From NCBI GenBank assembly GCA_951799445.1, contig OX637288.1, positions 47,135,288-47,199,287 of the forward strand: a stretch of DNA of 64,000 nt, read 5' to 3'. This DNA is from Pseudisothecium myosuroides. Taxonomy: Eukaryota; Streptophyta; Bryopsida; Hypnales; Lembophyllaceae. Below the pieces are notes generated by a model. That model was given only the letters and a program-made list of their open reading frames with translations, was not told where the DNA came from and made no database searches. Of the stretch, positions 1-11,821 are shown piece by piece. Every line of letters begins with the position of its first letter. The first letter of the stretch is position 1. The position numbers and the translations under genes were made by a program.

Positions 1-270
1 GTTTTCTTTGTCAACTTGTGTTTAAAGTCAGGTGATTTGCGATTCATCTATTGGCAACATAACACTATATCAAATATTGGAAAACAATTAAGGCATATAA
101 ATTGTTAAACATGAAAGTGATCTAATTAGCCTTCACTCCACTCCAAAACACTTACAATATAATATGCTTCTTGTTTCTCAAAGTGCACATGACCTTGTAC
201 AAGCAATAAATAACCTCCTCATTGCTTCCTTACAACTTTCTAACAATCCCAGTGATAATCCTAGAGGTAC

Positions 271-372
271 CTTGTAAATTCTGTTGTCCCACCACTGCAA
301 AGGATCCGCAAAATACTCTTCCCAAACTTGATTAATGGTCTGTGCTTCTACTGATTCGACTGGACCATACTT
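271..372 (-). CDS. Partial exon resembling organellar ssDNA-binding (OSB) protein PDF motif
   Basis: The minus-strand frame reads INQVWEEYFADPLQWWDNR followed by IYK, then an AAG|GTACCT donor at 271/270. The pattern W-x-x-(Y/F)-FADP-x-x-WWDNR is the start of the PDF motif of plant OSB proteins, which bind single-stranded DNA in mitochondria or plastids. The rest of that motif (PDFKHK) is not found in the 270 bases to the left, so the next exon would lie outside the window or is lost. The frame is closed upstream by a stop at 385-387, so the 5' exon border is uncertain; an acceptor could lie at the CACAG near 345. No OB-fold could be recognised upstream. It could be the edge of a real gene or a relic. 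Confidence 0.5.
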
Positions 373-1239
373 CAAACATGTCGGTCACATTTTTCTCTTC
401 TTCCTTTTTGAGACAGATAGACAGTACTCCCTTCTTTCCATCAGAACAGGCATCTGATACATACCTGAGGCATTGGTACTCACAGATGGTCCTCTCCAAA
501 CTGATGACGATAAACACCTAATCTTTCCGCTACTTCTTCCTCCACGGGAAGTCAAAACCAAAAATGAAAAAGGGTGTATAAGCCATAGAGGCTTCAAGAG
601 CGTGCTCACACAGGCATCCTGCTCACACGGATTTCCAAAAATACGTCAAAAACACACTGGTAGAGTTTGAGCATAATATACATATCAGTACTAATATTTA
701 ATGTTCAACATTCAACCAACCCAGTTCATGTCCTGTCACTTAGGTGGAAAGCATAACACCCTGGTCATCAAATATTGAGCTGGAGGAACCTAATATATTG
801 GACACATATGTTGCTGCCATGATCACGCAGTACGGCAGCCTTCTCTGCGTCCTCGCCGAATTCAAGACAAGATAACGTCACAATTCATCCAACCACTTTG
901 GTATAACAGGCGTATGGCCATAAATTAGCACTCACTGACCTGTGCAACTGTTCCGCGCACCCAGTAGCTTCTCGTTTGGTGCCTATGACACATTATAAGG
1001 AGCGCGAATGCAGACATTTCATGGCTCGGTATCTACAAACTTCTGAAGGTTCCTCTCCAACAACAAAGTAGCACCAAAATAGAAATCCAAATCCTTATGT
1101 AGAGAAAATTATTTGAACGAATATTTTGCAGTCGTCGGCTCCCTTTTATGTGTTCTCTGTCTGCTAAGTGAAGCTCCTTCTCCAAATGTATGCAGTTGAG
1201 AAAGTAGTATACAAGTATCGATTTCCTCCTTTCTACTGA

Positions 1240-1960
1240 GTTTGTTCTCTTCTCCAAATTGCCAAACCTCCAGGCAGGAAGAGAAACCATCCTTGTTTGG
1301 TCCACTGACCCCAGTCTTAACATTAGCAACGTCCAATGTGTACAGCAAGCCTCAAAACTTAACTTCAGCATAGACACAAAGTACCATGTACAATTGTCAA
1401 TATCTCCAATTCTGGTTCAAAAGCATCTGTTCCTTGTCTGTTTTGTATAGCTCTTTCTCCATCTTCAGCAAGAAAAAGTTCCACTGTATGCAGCTTCCAA
1501 AACTTGACTAGAAATTCACTTATGTCCAAACACAGAGTTTCATGAGCAATCCATCCCTTCAAATCTTCCACTCACTTTCAACTTTATGTGTTGTCAATTC
1601 GTTTTGTGAATTCCTCTACAAATTGCTAAACCTTAACTTCAGTAAGAGAACCTCTCCCAAAGCAGCTCCAAGGCGGCTCCTTAGGAATTACGGCCAATGC
1701 CACCTTGACTTCAATCTACACACAAAGAATCAATGTAAGAATCGTTCACTCGGAGTTCTTCAGCTACCTTCCACCTCTGTCCGCGCTTTCCTCTGAATTG
1801 CTGAACCCTAATCAAGCAGGAAGAGAACCGGAACAACGTATGCAAACTCTCAATGCATGCAAAAAATCTTCAAAACTTCACATTGTTGCAGAGAAAGGAT
1901 TACATGTGAGGAATTCAACTCTGAAAGTTTCCTGCTCCGTTTGCGAAGGTTTACCTGGAA
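1240..1960. repeat. Degenerate tandem repeat, about 180-bp units
   Basis: Four diverged units begin near 1245, 1440, 1612 and 1790. Each carries a variant of 'ctcyrAATTGCYRAACC...CAGGAAGAGAACC' followed about 100 bases later by 'CAAAACTT(A/C)ACTT' or 'CACATTG'. Spacing is 172-195 bp. No open frame crosses the units, so this looks like an old non-coding tandem array. The stretch 373-1240 holds no gene I can support. Confidence 0.45.
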
Positions 1961-2644
1961 GTGGAGACTCAACGAGCGGAAGCTCGGAAGTTAAATTTTA
2001 GAATACAAAGAGCTCGTGAGTGACAACAGAAGTGAGAATCCACATCCTGTTCCTTATCAAAATGGTGTCTGACCCCCGCAGCAACACCATACCCCCCTGC
2101 CTACAAACATTTCTGAGAATCCTCTCACTCTTCAATATTATGTCCTTCAATGCTCCTTCCCCAGGAGTTACAAGCTGAAACCGTAGCCAAGCGCACCTTC
2201 AGCCAAATTCATGCAAAATTCAAGAAACGTGAAAAAAACGAGGTCTGATCAGCCAAGCGATATAAGGCCACTTTCTCTTCGACAAAGAAAAGAATTAAAG
2301 AACGAATTCAATTCAACAGATGGTTGATATTCGCCATCGGCAATGTTTCTTCAAATGCTCCAAGATCCTCTAAAACAGGAGTTCATTAAACTACTATAGC
2401 TACATTAGTGAAATTGGAGAGGAATCTGACAGGGGCGCTAAGAAAGAATGCAGACACAACAACGATACAATTGCCAAGATACAAATTACCAATCAGGGAA
2501 TGCATCGTGGCCAAGAACCACGAGCAGAAACTTCGACAAAACCCGAAAAAAATTTTGCCAGACGGCTCTTTCAAAATATGACGGAGGCTATGGGGTTTAG
2601 GGGTTTAGGGGAACAACGATACATCCATACCGGACGTTCGGCTG

Positions 2645-2912
2645 TTTTGTTTTGTTTTGTTTTGTTTGTTTTGTTACGTTGAGATCTCCCTTTGTTTCGG
2701 AAAATATGGCATGAAAAGACTGTGCGTCCCCGATAATGTGCTTGGTATCGTCAGAAAGCCCTCAGCAAGGAGGGGTGCATGGGCTTTGTTTCATGGCCTT
2801 TGGACATATGGTTTCGAAGTTATTGAATTTTCAAAGTTTTTATGAATTAAAAATTTTAGAAAATTATTTCTATTTCTATTTTGGTTGTGGCAATGGCACA
2901 AGGCACACTAAC
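2645..2912 (+). repeat. Dispersed repeat R1, copy 1
   Basis: A (GTTTT)n/(GTTT)n tract is followed by TTACGTTGAGATCTCCC, a GTGCGTCCCC block, AGAAAGCCCTC...AAGGAGGGGTGCA, GGGCTTTGTTTCATGGCC and TGGCAATGGCACA. The same order of blocks occurs at 8906-9153 and, inverted, at 49083-49255. No coding frame or terminal repeats are evident. The type of element is unknown. Just upstream (2593-2612) lie two telomere-like GGGGTTTA units. Confidence 0.6.
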
Positions 2913-2989
2913 ATGGATGATACGGAGATTTCCGGTTTAGGGAACCAACAATAATGATACATATGGATGCTATGACAATAACCCTTAAC

Positions 2990-3220
2990 TCATAAACACC
3001 ATGGCAGATGTTTGGCATCTAATGGATGACAAAGAAACCTTCTAATATGTTAGAAGTGCATTTATTCATCTTCGGATTTTTGTTGTAAAAAGGGGAGGTC
3101 TTCTACATTAGTTTGACTTCCAATGAGTGTTTTTCCAATATTTTAAGCCAATAATTCCTATGATATCCAAAGTGAATGGTTTCCACAATCACCAGTATGT
3201 TCTTTAAGAGTTTAAAGTCT
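2990..3220 (+). repeat. Dispersed repeat R2, copy 1
   Basis: This segment aligns by eye with 12500-13040: both contain ACATTTGG-like/GTTTGGCATC text, 'AGAAGTGCA', 'TTTTTGTTGT', 'GTTTGACTTCCAATGAGTG' and 'CAATCACCAGTATGTYCTTTAAG'. The second copy carries about 270 extra bases in the middle. No coding capacity was seen. Confidence 0.55.
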
Positions 3221-4536
3221 GAAGGGGACCGCACATATGTCCCTATATATTATTCCTAGAATATGAAATATGTACTAAAATATGGCAAGACATAGATTGT
3301 TGGATTGAAAATTTGACAACTAACATCTTTCATTTGAAGGTCATTTTAATATCTAAACCTTGTCATATTCAAAAATGGCATTGTACATGTAGAATACATG
3401 GCCTTTTTGCAACTTCTAAAACATGTAGGACTTGCAATAATGATCTAAATTAGAAGTGCTTTGTATCATTGAATCCGGCTTAGTATTAACTTTTGTAATT
3501 GTTGTGTACGTCAATTCATGCACCTTATATGTCAAATATACAAAAGATACCCAAAACTGTGCATCGCAAACCTTTAAAGCTTAACATGCAATCTAAAATC
3601 AGTTTAAACCATAAATAATCTTCAAAATATGTAGATACAAGCAGTCCAAAATGTTTTAAATGTATACATGAATGCAAGTTATAGTTTAGGGTACATCATA
3701 AAGTTGAGTTCCAAAATTTATAATAAATTCATATAAATTCATAAACTAATTGACAATTAGTTATTTTTTAAAATTCATGATTTCAATTTCCAATGTGTTG
3801 ATTTTCCATCAAAGTATATTGAATTACATAATTGGATGGCAATAGGCAATTCCACTTTAATTTCTAGAGGACTTGGAGATCCATCCAAATCTATAGAAAG
3901 TTTAGAAATGCCCAAAGAACAAGCAATATGATTGTATTGGGAATTTGTGCAAACTACAAATATTTGTATAAGTTGATGCAAACTTTTTAATTAGAAAAAA
4001 CAATTAATCAGAGAATTTATGCATATTTTATAGCTCACTATGTGTCCATATTTGGTACTTTAGAAAATCGAATTTTTTGAGTTCACAAAAAATTCCCAAA
4101 CATTTTGAACTTCATGTTCCAAAACGCACCTCCTATATCTGGATCAAGTAATTCAAAATTTTAGAAAATCTAAAAAATTGAAATCTTTATTGCAACATGA
4201 ACTTTGGGCATATAATTGCAATTCGATTATTTTGATTTATTGTAGATTAATAAGGTTTTGCATTCTAATGTGCTCTGGTTTCTAATTACACTACTAGTTT
4301 ATTTTTAGATTTGATATTATTTTATAATTTTAATAAACTTCTTCACTTTTTTTCAACATTTTACCATGGTACTCTCAAATTTTCACCATAAAATAGAAAA
4401 TTTGATTACTTTTACAAAACAATTGTGTAATTTTATCTTTAAAAAATAATACTATATATTATAATATTGATAAAACAAAGCAAAGAAAGCATTTGAGCTT
4501 GGCAGTAGGGTTGGTCCTTAGGGGGATATCTTGTTA
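3221..4536. other. AT-rich intergenic stretch without a recognisable gene
   Basis: High A+T content with only short chance open frames. No conserved protein, RNA gene or clear repeat structure was recognised. Confidence 0.5.
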
Positions 4537-4907
4537 AGGTAGGAATACTATAAACTTTTAAAATAAACATGTCCGCCTATAGGATATGGGGGATTCATTA
4601 AGAAATCGAGCCCAATGTGTGCAAAAATAAGGATGAGGGTGAATGCAAAAAAAAGGGAATTTCTTCCCTCAAGAATGAATACTTTAATCAATATTAATAT
4701 GGACAGTCTTCATCTCAACCCCATTCCTCTCTCCATAGCTTCACTCCTAGAATGACTACCTTTGAAACTTGTTTTTAGTCAAATGTGAGCCAGTCAAGTG
4801 TGAGCAAATCCAATCTTCTTCAATCAACAATAGAGCCAGCTATTGTCCCTTTTAGAACACCATGCTGTGCCATTACAGAGGGGGCACCGTCTATGGTAAT
4901 CCTACCT
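4537..4907. mobile_element. MITE with AGGTAG termini and TA target duplication
   Basis: The left end AGGTAGGAATACTATAAAC matches the reverse complement of the right end, AGGTAGGATTACCATAGAC, at 16 of 19 positions. The element is flanked by TA on both sides (4535-4536 and 4908-4909). At 371 bp with no coding frame it is non-autonomous. TA duplication and size fit Tc1/mariner-type (Stowaway-like) MITEs. The termini resemble those of the elements at 26949, 28042 and 29073. Bases 4910-5814 hold no recognised gene. Confidence 0.65.
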
Positions 4908-5861
4908 TATCTCATGGCAAAGCCCAACTGGACTCTGTGAGACACTGTGACACTGCACGGCTCGGGGACAACAAAACTTTTCCCACCAGATGCAATTATT
5001 GAGTCACCTGGAGACCCACGGCATCGTATACAGCAGCAAATTGTATCATAAATCCATATTGCTGCTGTTTAAATGCTAGTACAATGTGGAAGATTTCAGT
5101 CTCATGTGTAAGATACGTTCAATAAGTCCAAACAATAAACTATAAACCTGTGCTAATATGAATGCTCAGAGGGCGGTCCCAACGTCTCAGCAGGCAGACG
5201 TACCAATTCAGTAATGAGTGCAGCAAGCCTAATCAGAACGGAACACTGCAATGTCGTAATCAAAAACCTGTTCCATCTCTAGCCCGTTCTTACAAAGATA
5301 TCAAATTCGTCCTGTTACACACGAAACACAACAATCGCCCCTACAGACAATCAAAACTAAGCATCGCAGAGTAACAAACTCCTCTCGTTCAAAACCAAAT
5401 CCATAATGAAACGACAAACACGCGAAACGACACACGTGCAAGAACAAATGCTAAAGACAAGACGAGACTTCCGAGCCAATCCACAGCCAGGAACTGAAAA
5501 TGCAAACACCCAACAAAGCGACTGACAAGATGCCAGGCATCCACACTCGCAATAGCTTCTCAGTCAGAAAATGAGCAAAATTGAAGACAGTCACATCCGA
5601 ATGAAAATAACGGTAGTATAAAAGCAAACTCCATTCGACTACACCACGAAAGGCAGTTGCATAAAGACGAAAGGATGTAACAGAAACGTCCGAAGACAAT
5701 TGAATTTCAATATCATCACCCACTTGGGAGTAACAAATCACAGGTTATAATATAATACACAAAGATTACCAACACCCCTACACGACCGGGAAAAATGAGG
5801 CAATACACCTGCATCAAGGTATACAAAAAAGTTGGAAGAGAAGTATAATTGCCAAATGAAA

Positions 5862-5913
5862 GAACATATATCGGGGAATACACCCGGAGCCAAGAAACAG
5901 AACATCCTGTTCC
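5862..5913 (-). promoter_or_regulatory. Conserved tubulin 3'UTR block, gene 1
   Basis: On the gene strand the block starts GGAACAGGATGTTCTGTTTC and ends GATATATGTTC, 55 bases after the stop codon. It recurs at the same distance in gene 2 and, with about 9 changes, 64 bases after the stop of gene 3, although the rest of that 3' flank is different. Its function is unknown; RNA stability or 3'-end formation are possibilities. Confidence 0.6.
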
Positions 5914-5967
5914 AAAAGCGGTTTCCCAAAAACAATCGAACAAAAACTAACACTAACCATACAAACT

Positions 5968-7602
5968 CTAAGCCTCCTCAAGATCCTCCTCGTACTCGCC
6001 TTCCTCCTCAGCAGAAGCGTCCTGGTACTGCTGGTACTCCGAAACCAAATCGTTCATGTTGCTCTCAGCCTCGGTGAACTCCATCTCGTCCATGCCCTCA
6101 CCAGTGTACCAATGCAAAAACGCCTTGCGACGGAACATAGCAGTGAACTGCTCAGAAACACGACGGAACATCTCCTGGATCGAAGTCGAGTTACCGATGA
6201 AAGTGGAAGACATCTTCAGACCCGTGGGAGGGATGTCGCAAACAGAAGACTTCACGTTGTTAGGAATCCACTCCACGAAGTAAGAAGAGTTCTTGTTCTG
6301 CACGTTGATCATCTGCTCGTCCACCTCCTTAGTGGACATCTTACCACGGAACATCGCAGACGCAGTCAGGTAACGACCGTGACGAGGGTCAGCAGCGCAC
6401 ATCATGTTCTTAGCGTCCCACATCTGCTGAGTCAGCTCGGGAACAGTCAAAGACCTGTACTGCTGAGAACCCCGAGACGTCAAAGGAGCGAAACCGACCA
6501 TGAAAAAGTGGAGACGGGGGAAGGGAATCAGGTTCACAGCCAACTTCCGGAGATCCGAGTTCAGCTGGCCAGGAAATCGAAGGCAGCAAGTGATGCCACT
6601 CATCGTAGCAGAAATCAAGTGGTTCAAGTCACCGACTGCGGTACAAGAAAAACAAACACTATTCAGGAAAACATACACGCAAGCACTCCCAAAAGGTACT
6701 CAGCCTTCATGAACTGGAGAAACTCTCGAAACAAAACAACAATAGCCATGCCACAAATCCATAACACATAATACAAACAATGACTGCAATATCAAGACGA
6801 TTACTCACAGGAAGGCGTGATCAGCTTCAACGTCCGGAAACAGATGTCGTACAAAGCCTCGTTGTCCAAAACCATACACTCGTCCGCATTCTCAACAAGC
6901 TGGTGAACGGACAAAGTCGCATTGTAAGGCTCAACGACAGTGTCAGAAACCTTAGGCGAAGGAAAAACAGAAAACGTAAGCATCATCCGGTCGGGGTACT
7001 CCTCCCGGATCTTCGATATCAACAAGGTGCCCATGCCAGATCCGGTGCCTCCTCCCAAACTGTGGCACACCTGAAACCCTGCATCATCACAAGAAAAAAA
7101 AACACTCAGCACATTGTCCACCAAAAGCGCCACTACCTCTGCAAACAAAAAATCAATCTCACAAACTCTCAACGAATCAAACAATGCAATAGCCATTATC
7201 ACAAGTACCTTGCAAGCAGTCACAGCTCTCCGCCTCCTTACGAACCACATCCAAAACAGAGTCGATCAGCTCCGCTCCCTCAGTGTAATGGCCCTTGGCC
7301 CAGTTGTTACCGGCTCCAGTCTGACCGAACACGAAGTTATCCGGACGGAAGATCTGGCCATAGGGACCCGAGCGCACGCTGTCCATTGTCCCGGGCTCCA
7401 GATCCATCAACACCGCGCGAGGCACATAGCGACCGCCGCTCGCCTCGTTGTAGTACACATTGATGCGCTCCAGCTGCAAGTCGGACACGCCCTGGTACGT
7501 CCCGGTGGGATCAATGCCATGCTCCTCGCAAACCACCTCCCAGAACTTGGCACCGATCTGGTTGCCGCACTGGCCTCCCTGAATGTGCAAAATCTCTCTC
7601 AT
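5968..7602 (-). CDS. TUB: Beta-tubulin, gene 1 (3 exons)
   Basis: Exons are 7602-7209, 7078-6809 and 6635-5968 (394, 270 and 668 nt), with GT-AG introns of 130 and 173 bp. The joined frame encodes 443 residues and forms the GTP-binding half of the alpha/beta-tubulin dimer of microtubules. The start is fixed by [15 protein letters not shown], which carries the MREI tetrapeptide used in tubulin mRNA autoregulation in animals. The tubulin signature GGGTGSG lies at residues 140-146 and the acidic C-terminal tail ends [13 protein letters not shown]. Both introns fall at codons 132 and 222 in phase 1, the usual plant beta-tubulin positions. The protein is identical to those of the other two tubulin genes here. 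The gene looks intact and functional. Confidence 0.97.
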
Positions 7603-7777
7603 CTTGACCGAACTGACTCCCACGGATCACGCACAACAATCTCTCGGCAGCTCAGCTACACAAAAACACACGGATCGATGATCCTGAAGAGCCGAGCACG
7701 CGGGCCGGCCAACAACAGAAGCAAGAATGGCGCGATGCAAAATGGGCGTCGAAACACATTTGAGGGGGGAAAGGAGG

Positions 7778-7808
7778 GAGAGAGATAAAGAGACCCCGTT
7801 CCCACTGG
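7778..7808 (-). promoter_or_regulatory. Shared tubulin core-promoter block, gene 1
   Basis: On the gene strand it reads CCAGTGGGAACGGGG then TCTCTTTATCTCTCTC, about 180-205 bases before the ATG. The same block precedes genes 2 and 3. TTTATC within a CT-rich tract could act as a TATA-like or Y-patch core; this role is inferred. Confidence 0.5.
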
Positions 7809-7958
7809 ATTAGGTTTCTTTTCGGGCTCGGTGTTCTCCACCGTGGGATCGTGCATCGGGCGGTGAGCAGCGTCCGGGCAGCCCGGAACAAGCGGTCGGG
7901 TCCACTGCCTGCCGAAGTCCATCTGGAGCGTGGAGGACGATTCCGGAGGAATCTGTAT

Positions 7959-7969
7959 TGGCCGTTGGA
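7959..7969 (-). promoter_or_regulatory. MSA-type element (G2/M), gene 1
   Basis: The gene strand reads TCCAACGGCCA, a full match to the plant M-phase-specific activator consensus YCYAACGGYYA bound by MYB3R factors, about 360 bases upstream of the ATG. Equivalent sites precede the other two tubulin genes. Confidence 0.6.
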
Positions 7970-8905
7970 TCTGGAGATGGGCGGTGGAGATGGGGTCCCG
8001 CAACTGAGCCCCTGGCCTTTTAATGCGTGTCGAGAGCCCAACCAAGGGGGTATTTTCACTGGGGACCTGGACCTCTTGCCGAGGTGGTTTTCTGCATTGT
8101 AATTGGATGAGAAGAGCGTTTGGGTCTTTAACCACTTTACACTAGGTCAAGAAGAAGTTGGATATTATCAAGGAATTGTTGGATAAGTGAGATGGAATGG
8201 TACATGTCCAAAAACATGTAAAACGTGTAAGGTTTCAAGTTCATCTAATTTTGTGCAATCCGTATCTTAAGGGTCAGTTTACACCAAAAAGCTTTGTCTC
8301 CAACCCATAAAAACAAGTGGTATCTTGTTCAAGGGATGAGGCCATTGTAAGTGGAGTACCATGTTTGAAACAAGGGACTTATAAGGAGGTAGTGGCCCAA
8401 ACATTTGGTGTAAATTGAAGGAGTTGAGTTATGGCCCATTGTGCATTTGGGATGAATTTTTTATTTTGAGTTATCCATGGAAGTAGGCTAAAAACAGGCT
8501 AGAAATAGCCTAGAAATGAGCTAGTCGTAAATTAGGCTAGACAAGGTAAAAAACAACCTAGAAATGGCCAAAAACAGTTCAAAAATGGCCAAAACAACTC
8601 CAAAACAAGTAGTAAGCAAACATAGAAGATTGGCTAAACAAAGTCTCTCCAAATTTCCTCCTGGACTTCAGGGTTGGACACCTCCAAGAGCTTCCTAAGA
8701 TATACTCTCCTTAGGTTTGGGAAGTCACTATCAACTTCCGCCATGTAGGATTCCAACAAGGATTTTTATCCACTGAAAAAATGATAGACTACAACCCAAG
8801 TTTTATTTGATGTAAACCCAAAAGCTATGTACCATAGCTATCTTCCAATCAAAATGCTCCATTTCTTTGGGCTCCAACCCAAAGTTTTTGGATGTAAACA
8901 GACCT

Positions 8906-9153
8906 TAAGTTTGTTTGTTTGTTTTGTTTGTTTGTTTTGTTTGTTTGTTACTTTGAGATTTTCTGAACCGTACATCCCCCGGTGGTGTGTTGGTATCTTC
9001 GGAAAATCCTCAACAAGGAGGGGTGCACGGGCTTTGTTTCGTGGCACTTGGACCTGCAATGTGAAAGTTCTAGGTTTTTGAAGTTTTTATGAATCAAAAA
9101 ATTAAAAGAATAATTTTACTTTTATTTTTATTGTGGCAATGGCACATGGCACT
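8906..9153 (+). repeat. Dispersed repeat R1, copy 2
   Basis: A (GTTT)n tract leads into GTTACTTTGAGATTTTC, CCGTACATCCCCCGG, TCAACAAGGAGGGGTGCACG and GGGCTTTGTTTCGTGGC, then TGGCAATGGCACATGGCAC, in the same order as in copy 1. The stretch 7991-8905 before it holds only a short run of degenerate 'AAAAACAGGCTAGAAATAG'-like repeats at 8480-8600. Confidence 0.6.
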
Positions 9154-11820
9154 CTATCTAACCATGAAAATAGGTTCTATCTCCACATTAGCATTAGGGT
9201 GAATAAGAAATGAAAAAGTCAACAGTCACTAGAAGAATGTTGGCTTGTGAAGATTGAGATAGTTTGCTCTTAAAGCGGCCATTAGATTTGGTGTTTTAGA
9301 ACAGAATTGTTTGATATCGTTCAAAATTAGAGCTGAATACAATACAGTAAAAAAAATGAGGTGGAATGGACAAATTTTCAATTTCTTTTTCAACTTCTAA
9401 CCACAAGATCTTGTACCAAACTTGTATGTCTATTTTTACATCAATTTTGAGAGCCTACTTCTAAAGCGACTCAAAGATCATGTTATGCAAAGTAGTATGT
9501 ACAACATGCTTTCTTTCAATACTTTGCAATAGAGAAGGTTCAACTTTTAAACATTTTGAGAAATAATTTGTATTTTTCAAAGCTAGAGGAATTTGATCGG
9601 TACAAAAAATCAACAATATCAAATTGGTCTTTCATGCATTAAATACTCATTATATAACTAGATATACAAGATGATAGAAAAGACTAAATTGCTAATGCAT
9701 CTAATATGAACTTGAAACATGCCAATCCAAATGAAATTTTTTACAATTTTTGAGGATTGGAAAGTGCAAAGGATTTTTTTATCACTAATCAAAATTGATT
9801 GAATAAAAGCTTTCCTTATAGGTGTGTACTCTATTCTTTAGAAAAAATGTTTTTTCAACTCTTAAATATAGATTTTTCTATTTGAGTAAGAAATATAGAG
9901 AATTCAAAAAATTGATTTAAATTTCTAACTTCAAACTTGTTTCTTTTGCAAATTGGCTTTGCCAGAATGCTAGAAGAACAACCTTTTTTACATTAAAAGG
10001 TTTAGAAAAGAATAGCAAAATTTGCATTTCTAGGGCTTGTCCAAATATGCAAAAAAAAATGGCACATAAAATGTTTTAGGAGATAAATCAAATTTTACAT
10101 TGTTCATGACCTTTTCTTTTCTAGATTGTAATTAATATTAGAATGAAAAGTATTTATTCTTACCACATAGTATGAATATTTCTCATTTGGAATACTCAAT
10201 TGAGCTTACTCTAGGCATTCAAATAAACTCAAGTTTTAATTATCTACAATCATTAGAAAACAACTTGAGCTTGATTGAGTCTTGCAATAACACTCAAGTC
10301 CATTTCCTGTGAAGAGAAAAAAACATTATTGTTTCTTTAGCATTTTGCGTCTTTAGTGAATACTACAATTGAGCTAGGACAATATTACATTGGAATCTAA
10401 CAATAATCTTTGAATAGATAGTTGTCAACATGGACATGCAAAAGGTCATTATTTTTTATAGTGTCTTAAATCCTCTCTTAGTCCTTGTTATAGGCTAAAT
10501 TGCTACAAACTTTGTGCCTCTGCTTTTTTCAAGATTTAATTTGACCACCTTAGAATATTTGTTAGCATTTTCTTAGTTGTCTTTGTTCATTACTACTTAA
10601 AAAGAATACATGTATTAAATTACTAAAGAGAGAGAGAAATGCATTAAAAAAATCAACCTTCACCCTCTTTGGTCCAAGTTTGCTTACACTATTGAAGGTA
10701 ACCAATGAATGGTAAAATTGACTTTTGATCATGAGCTATGACAACAAGAATTGTTTATCCTAATTCTTAGGTGGCTAGTGTAATGGCTCCCTAAGTCTTC
10801 CTCGATAATAAAAAAGCACCTATTCTTTCCAAACAGCTTGGAATTAAAGATGAAACCAATCTCCAAAGATGTGGATTGTGGCTTGTTTATTGGAAGGAAG
10901 TCATTTGATGCACCACCTAGAGCAAATACGCAACCGAAGCTAAATATTTTAAAAAAAGATTCTAAGGGGTCCATGTGTCAAATTCCGGTGGTCAAAATTT
11001 TCCAAGTTACTTGGTCTCATTTTTGGAATCTCTTATATCTATTAAATAAATTTTAAAACTATCATATTTAATAATCATGAATCCACGGTCAATCATTTGT
11101 GTTGAGTAATTAATTAAAGGCAAAAAAAGCCGTTAGGCAGATGCTTAAAATATAAATATTGTATGCAACTTGTATTTTCCATACAAATATAACTGAAAAC
11201 AATACTTCCTCAAAAAAATTGGCATATATTTATAGAAATATGTTTTGTCAACCTTAACCATGGTTTTTGAGAGTAGATGATCTTGATCAATCGATCAAAA
11301 CAAATATTTTATATTTATATTTTGGACTTAAAAGGGCAATACTGATTTATGTTCCATCATCACCAACTCTACCAATTTGTCCTAATAGTGGGGGTGGAAG
11401 TTAGTGTCACCTTGAAAAATTAGTGTCACCATAACATCTTATTATTGTTTAAATTGGCACAATATGGTATTGTTTTAGCTTGCACTAATTCAAAATAGTG
11501 TGATTTTGATAAATTAGTGTCACACCCACTATGAGGACAAACTAGTGTAACTTTCATCTTTAACAAAGTCAATGTTTTCATCCCAAATATGTAATAAGAA
11601 CCAAAATAAAATTATATATTTTTTGTAGCACTTCATTTATTTCATGATGAATCCACCATCAAATCTTGCTCAAATGTTGAATAGGAGAACTCCAGTGTTT
11701 GGGATATTTTTTTGAGTTTTATTAGCTATTTTCCTTTAATTTCGTATTAATTCAATTTTTCAAATACCGAGTCCGGTTTTTCTCTATTTTTTTACCCTGA
11801 ATTATACTTTCATAAACTTT
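9154..11820. other. AT-rich intergenic DNA, no gene recognised
   Basis: Long A/T runs and short chance frames only. The 72-codon frame at 10838 shows no family I recognise and has no splice context, so it is not called. Confidence 0.5.
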
Positions 11821-11821
11821 T

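Larger units (their letters stand above)
5815..7990 (-). repeat. Left arm of inverted segmental duplication carrying beta-tubulin gene 1
   Basis: Exons, both introns (130 and 173 bp against 128 and 173), about 150 bases of 3' flank and about 390 bases of 5' flank match 21250-23405 in opposite orientation. Similarity fades near 5815 on the 3' side and near 7990 on the 5' side. The two genes therefore face each other head to head across a 13-kb spacer. Confidence 0.8.

Noticed and set aside
6112..6771. Long open frames opposite the tubulin exons (about 220 codons, also at 22452 and 41465)
   Set aside because: They are antisense shadows of exon 3, caused by its GC-rich codon use. They recur at all three genes only because the exons are the same.
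7652..8135. 135- and 159-codon frames upstream of tubulin gene 1, with a related frame at gene 2
   Set aside because: They lie in the 5' leader and promoter, in two overlapping phases, and do not keep one frame between the two genes. The similarity is due to the segmental duplication.
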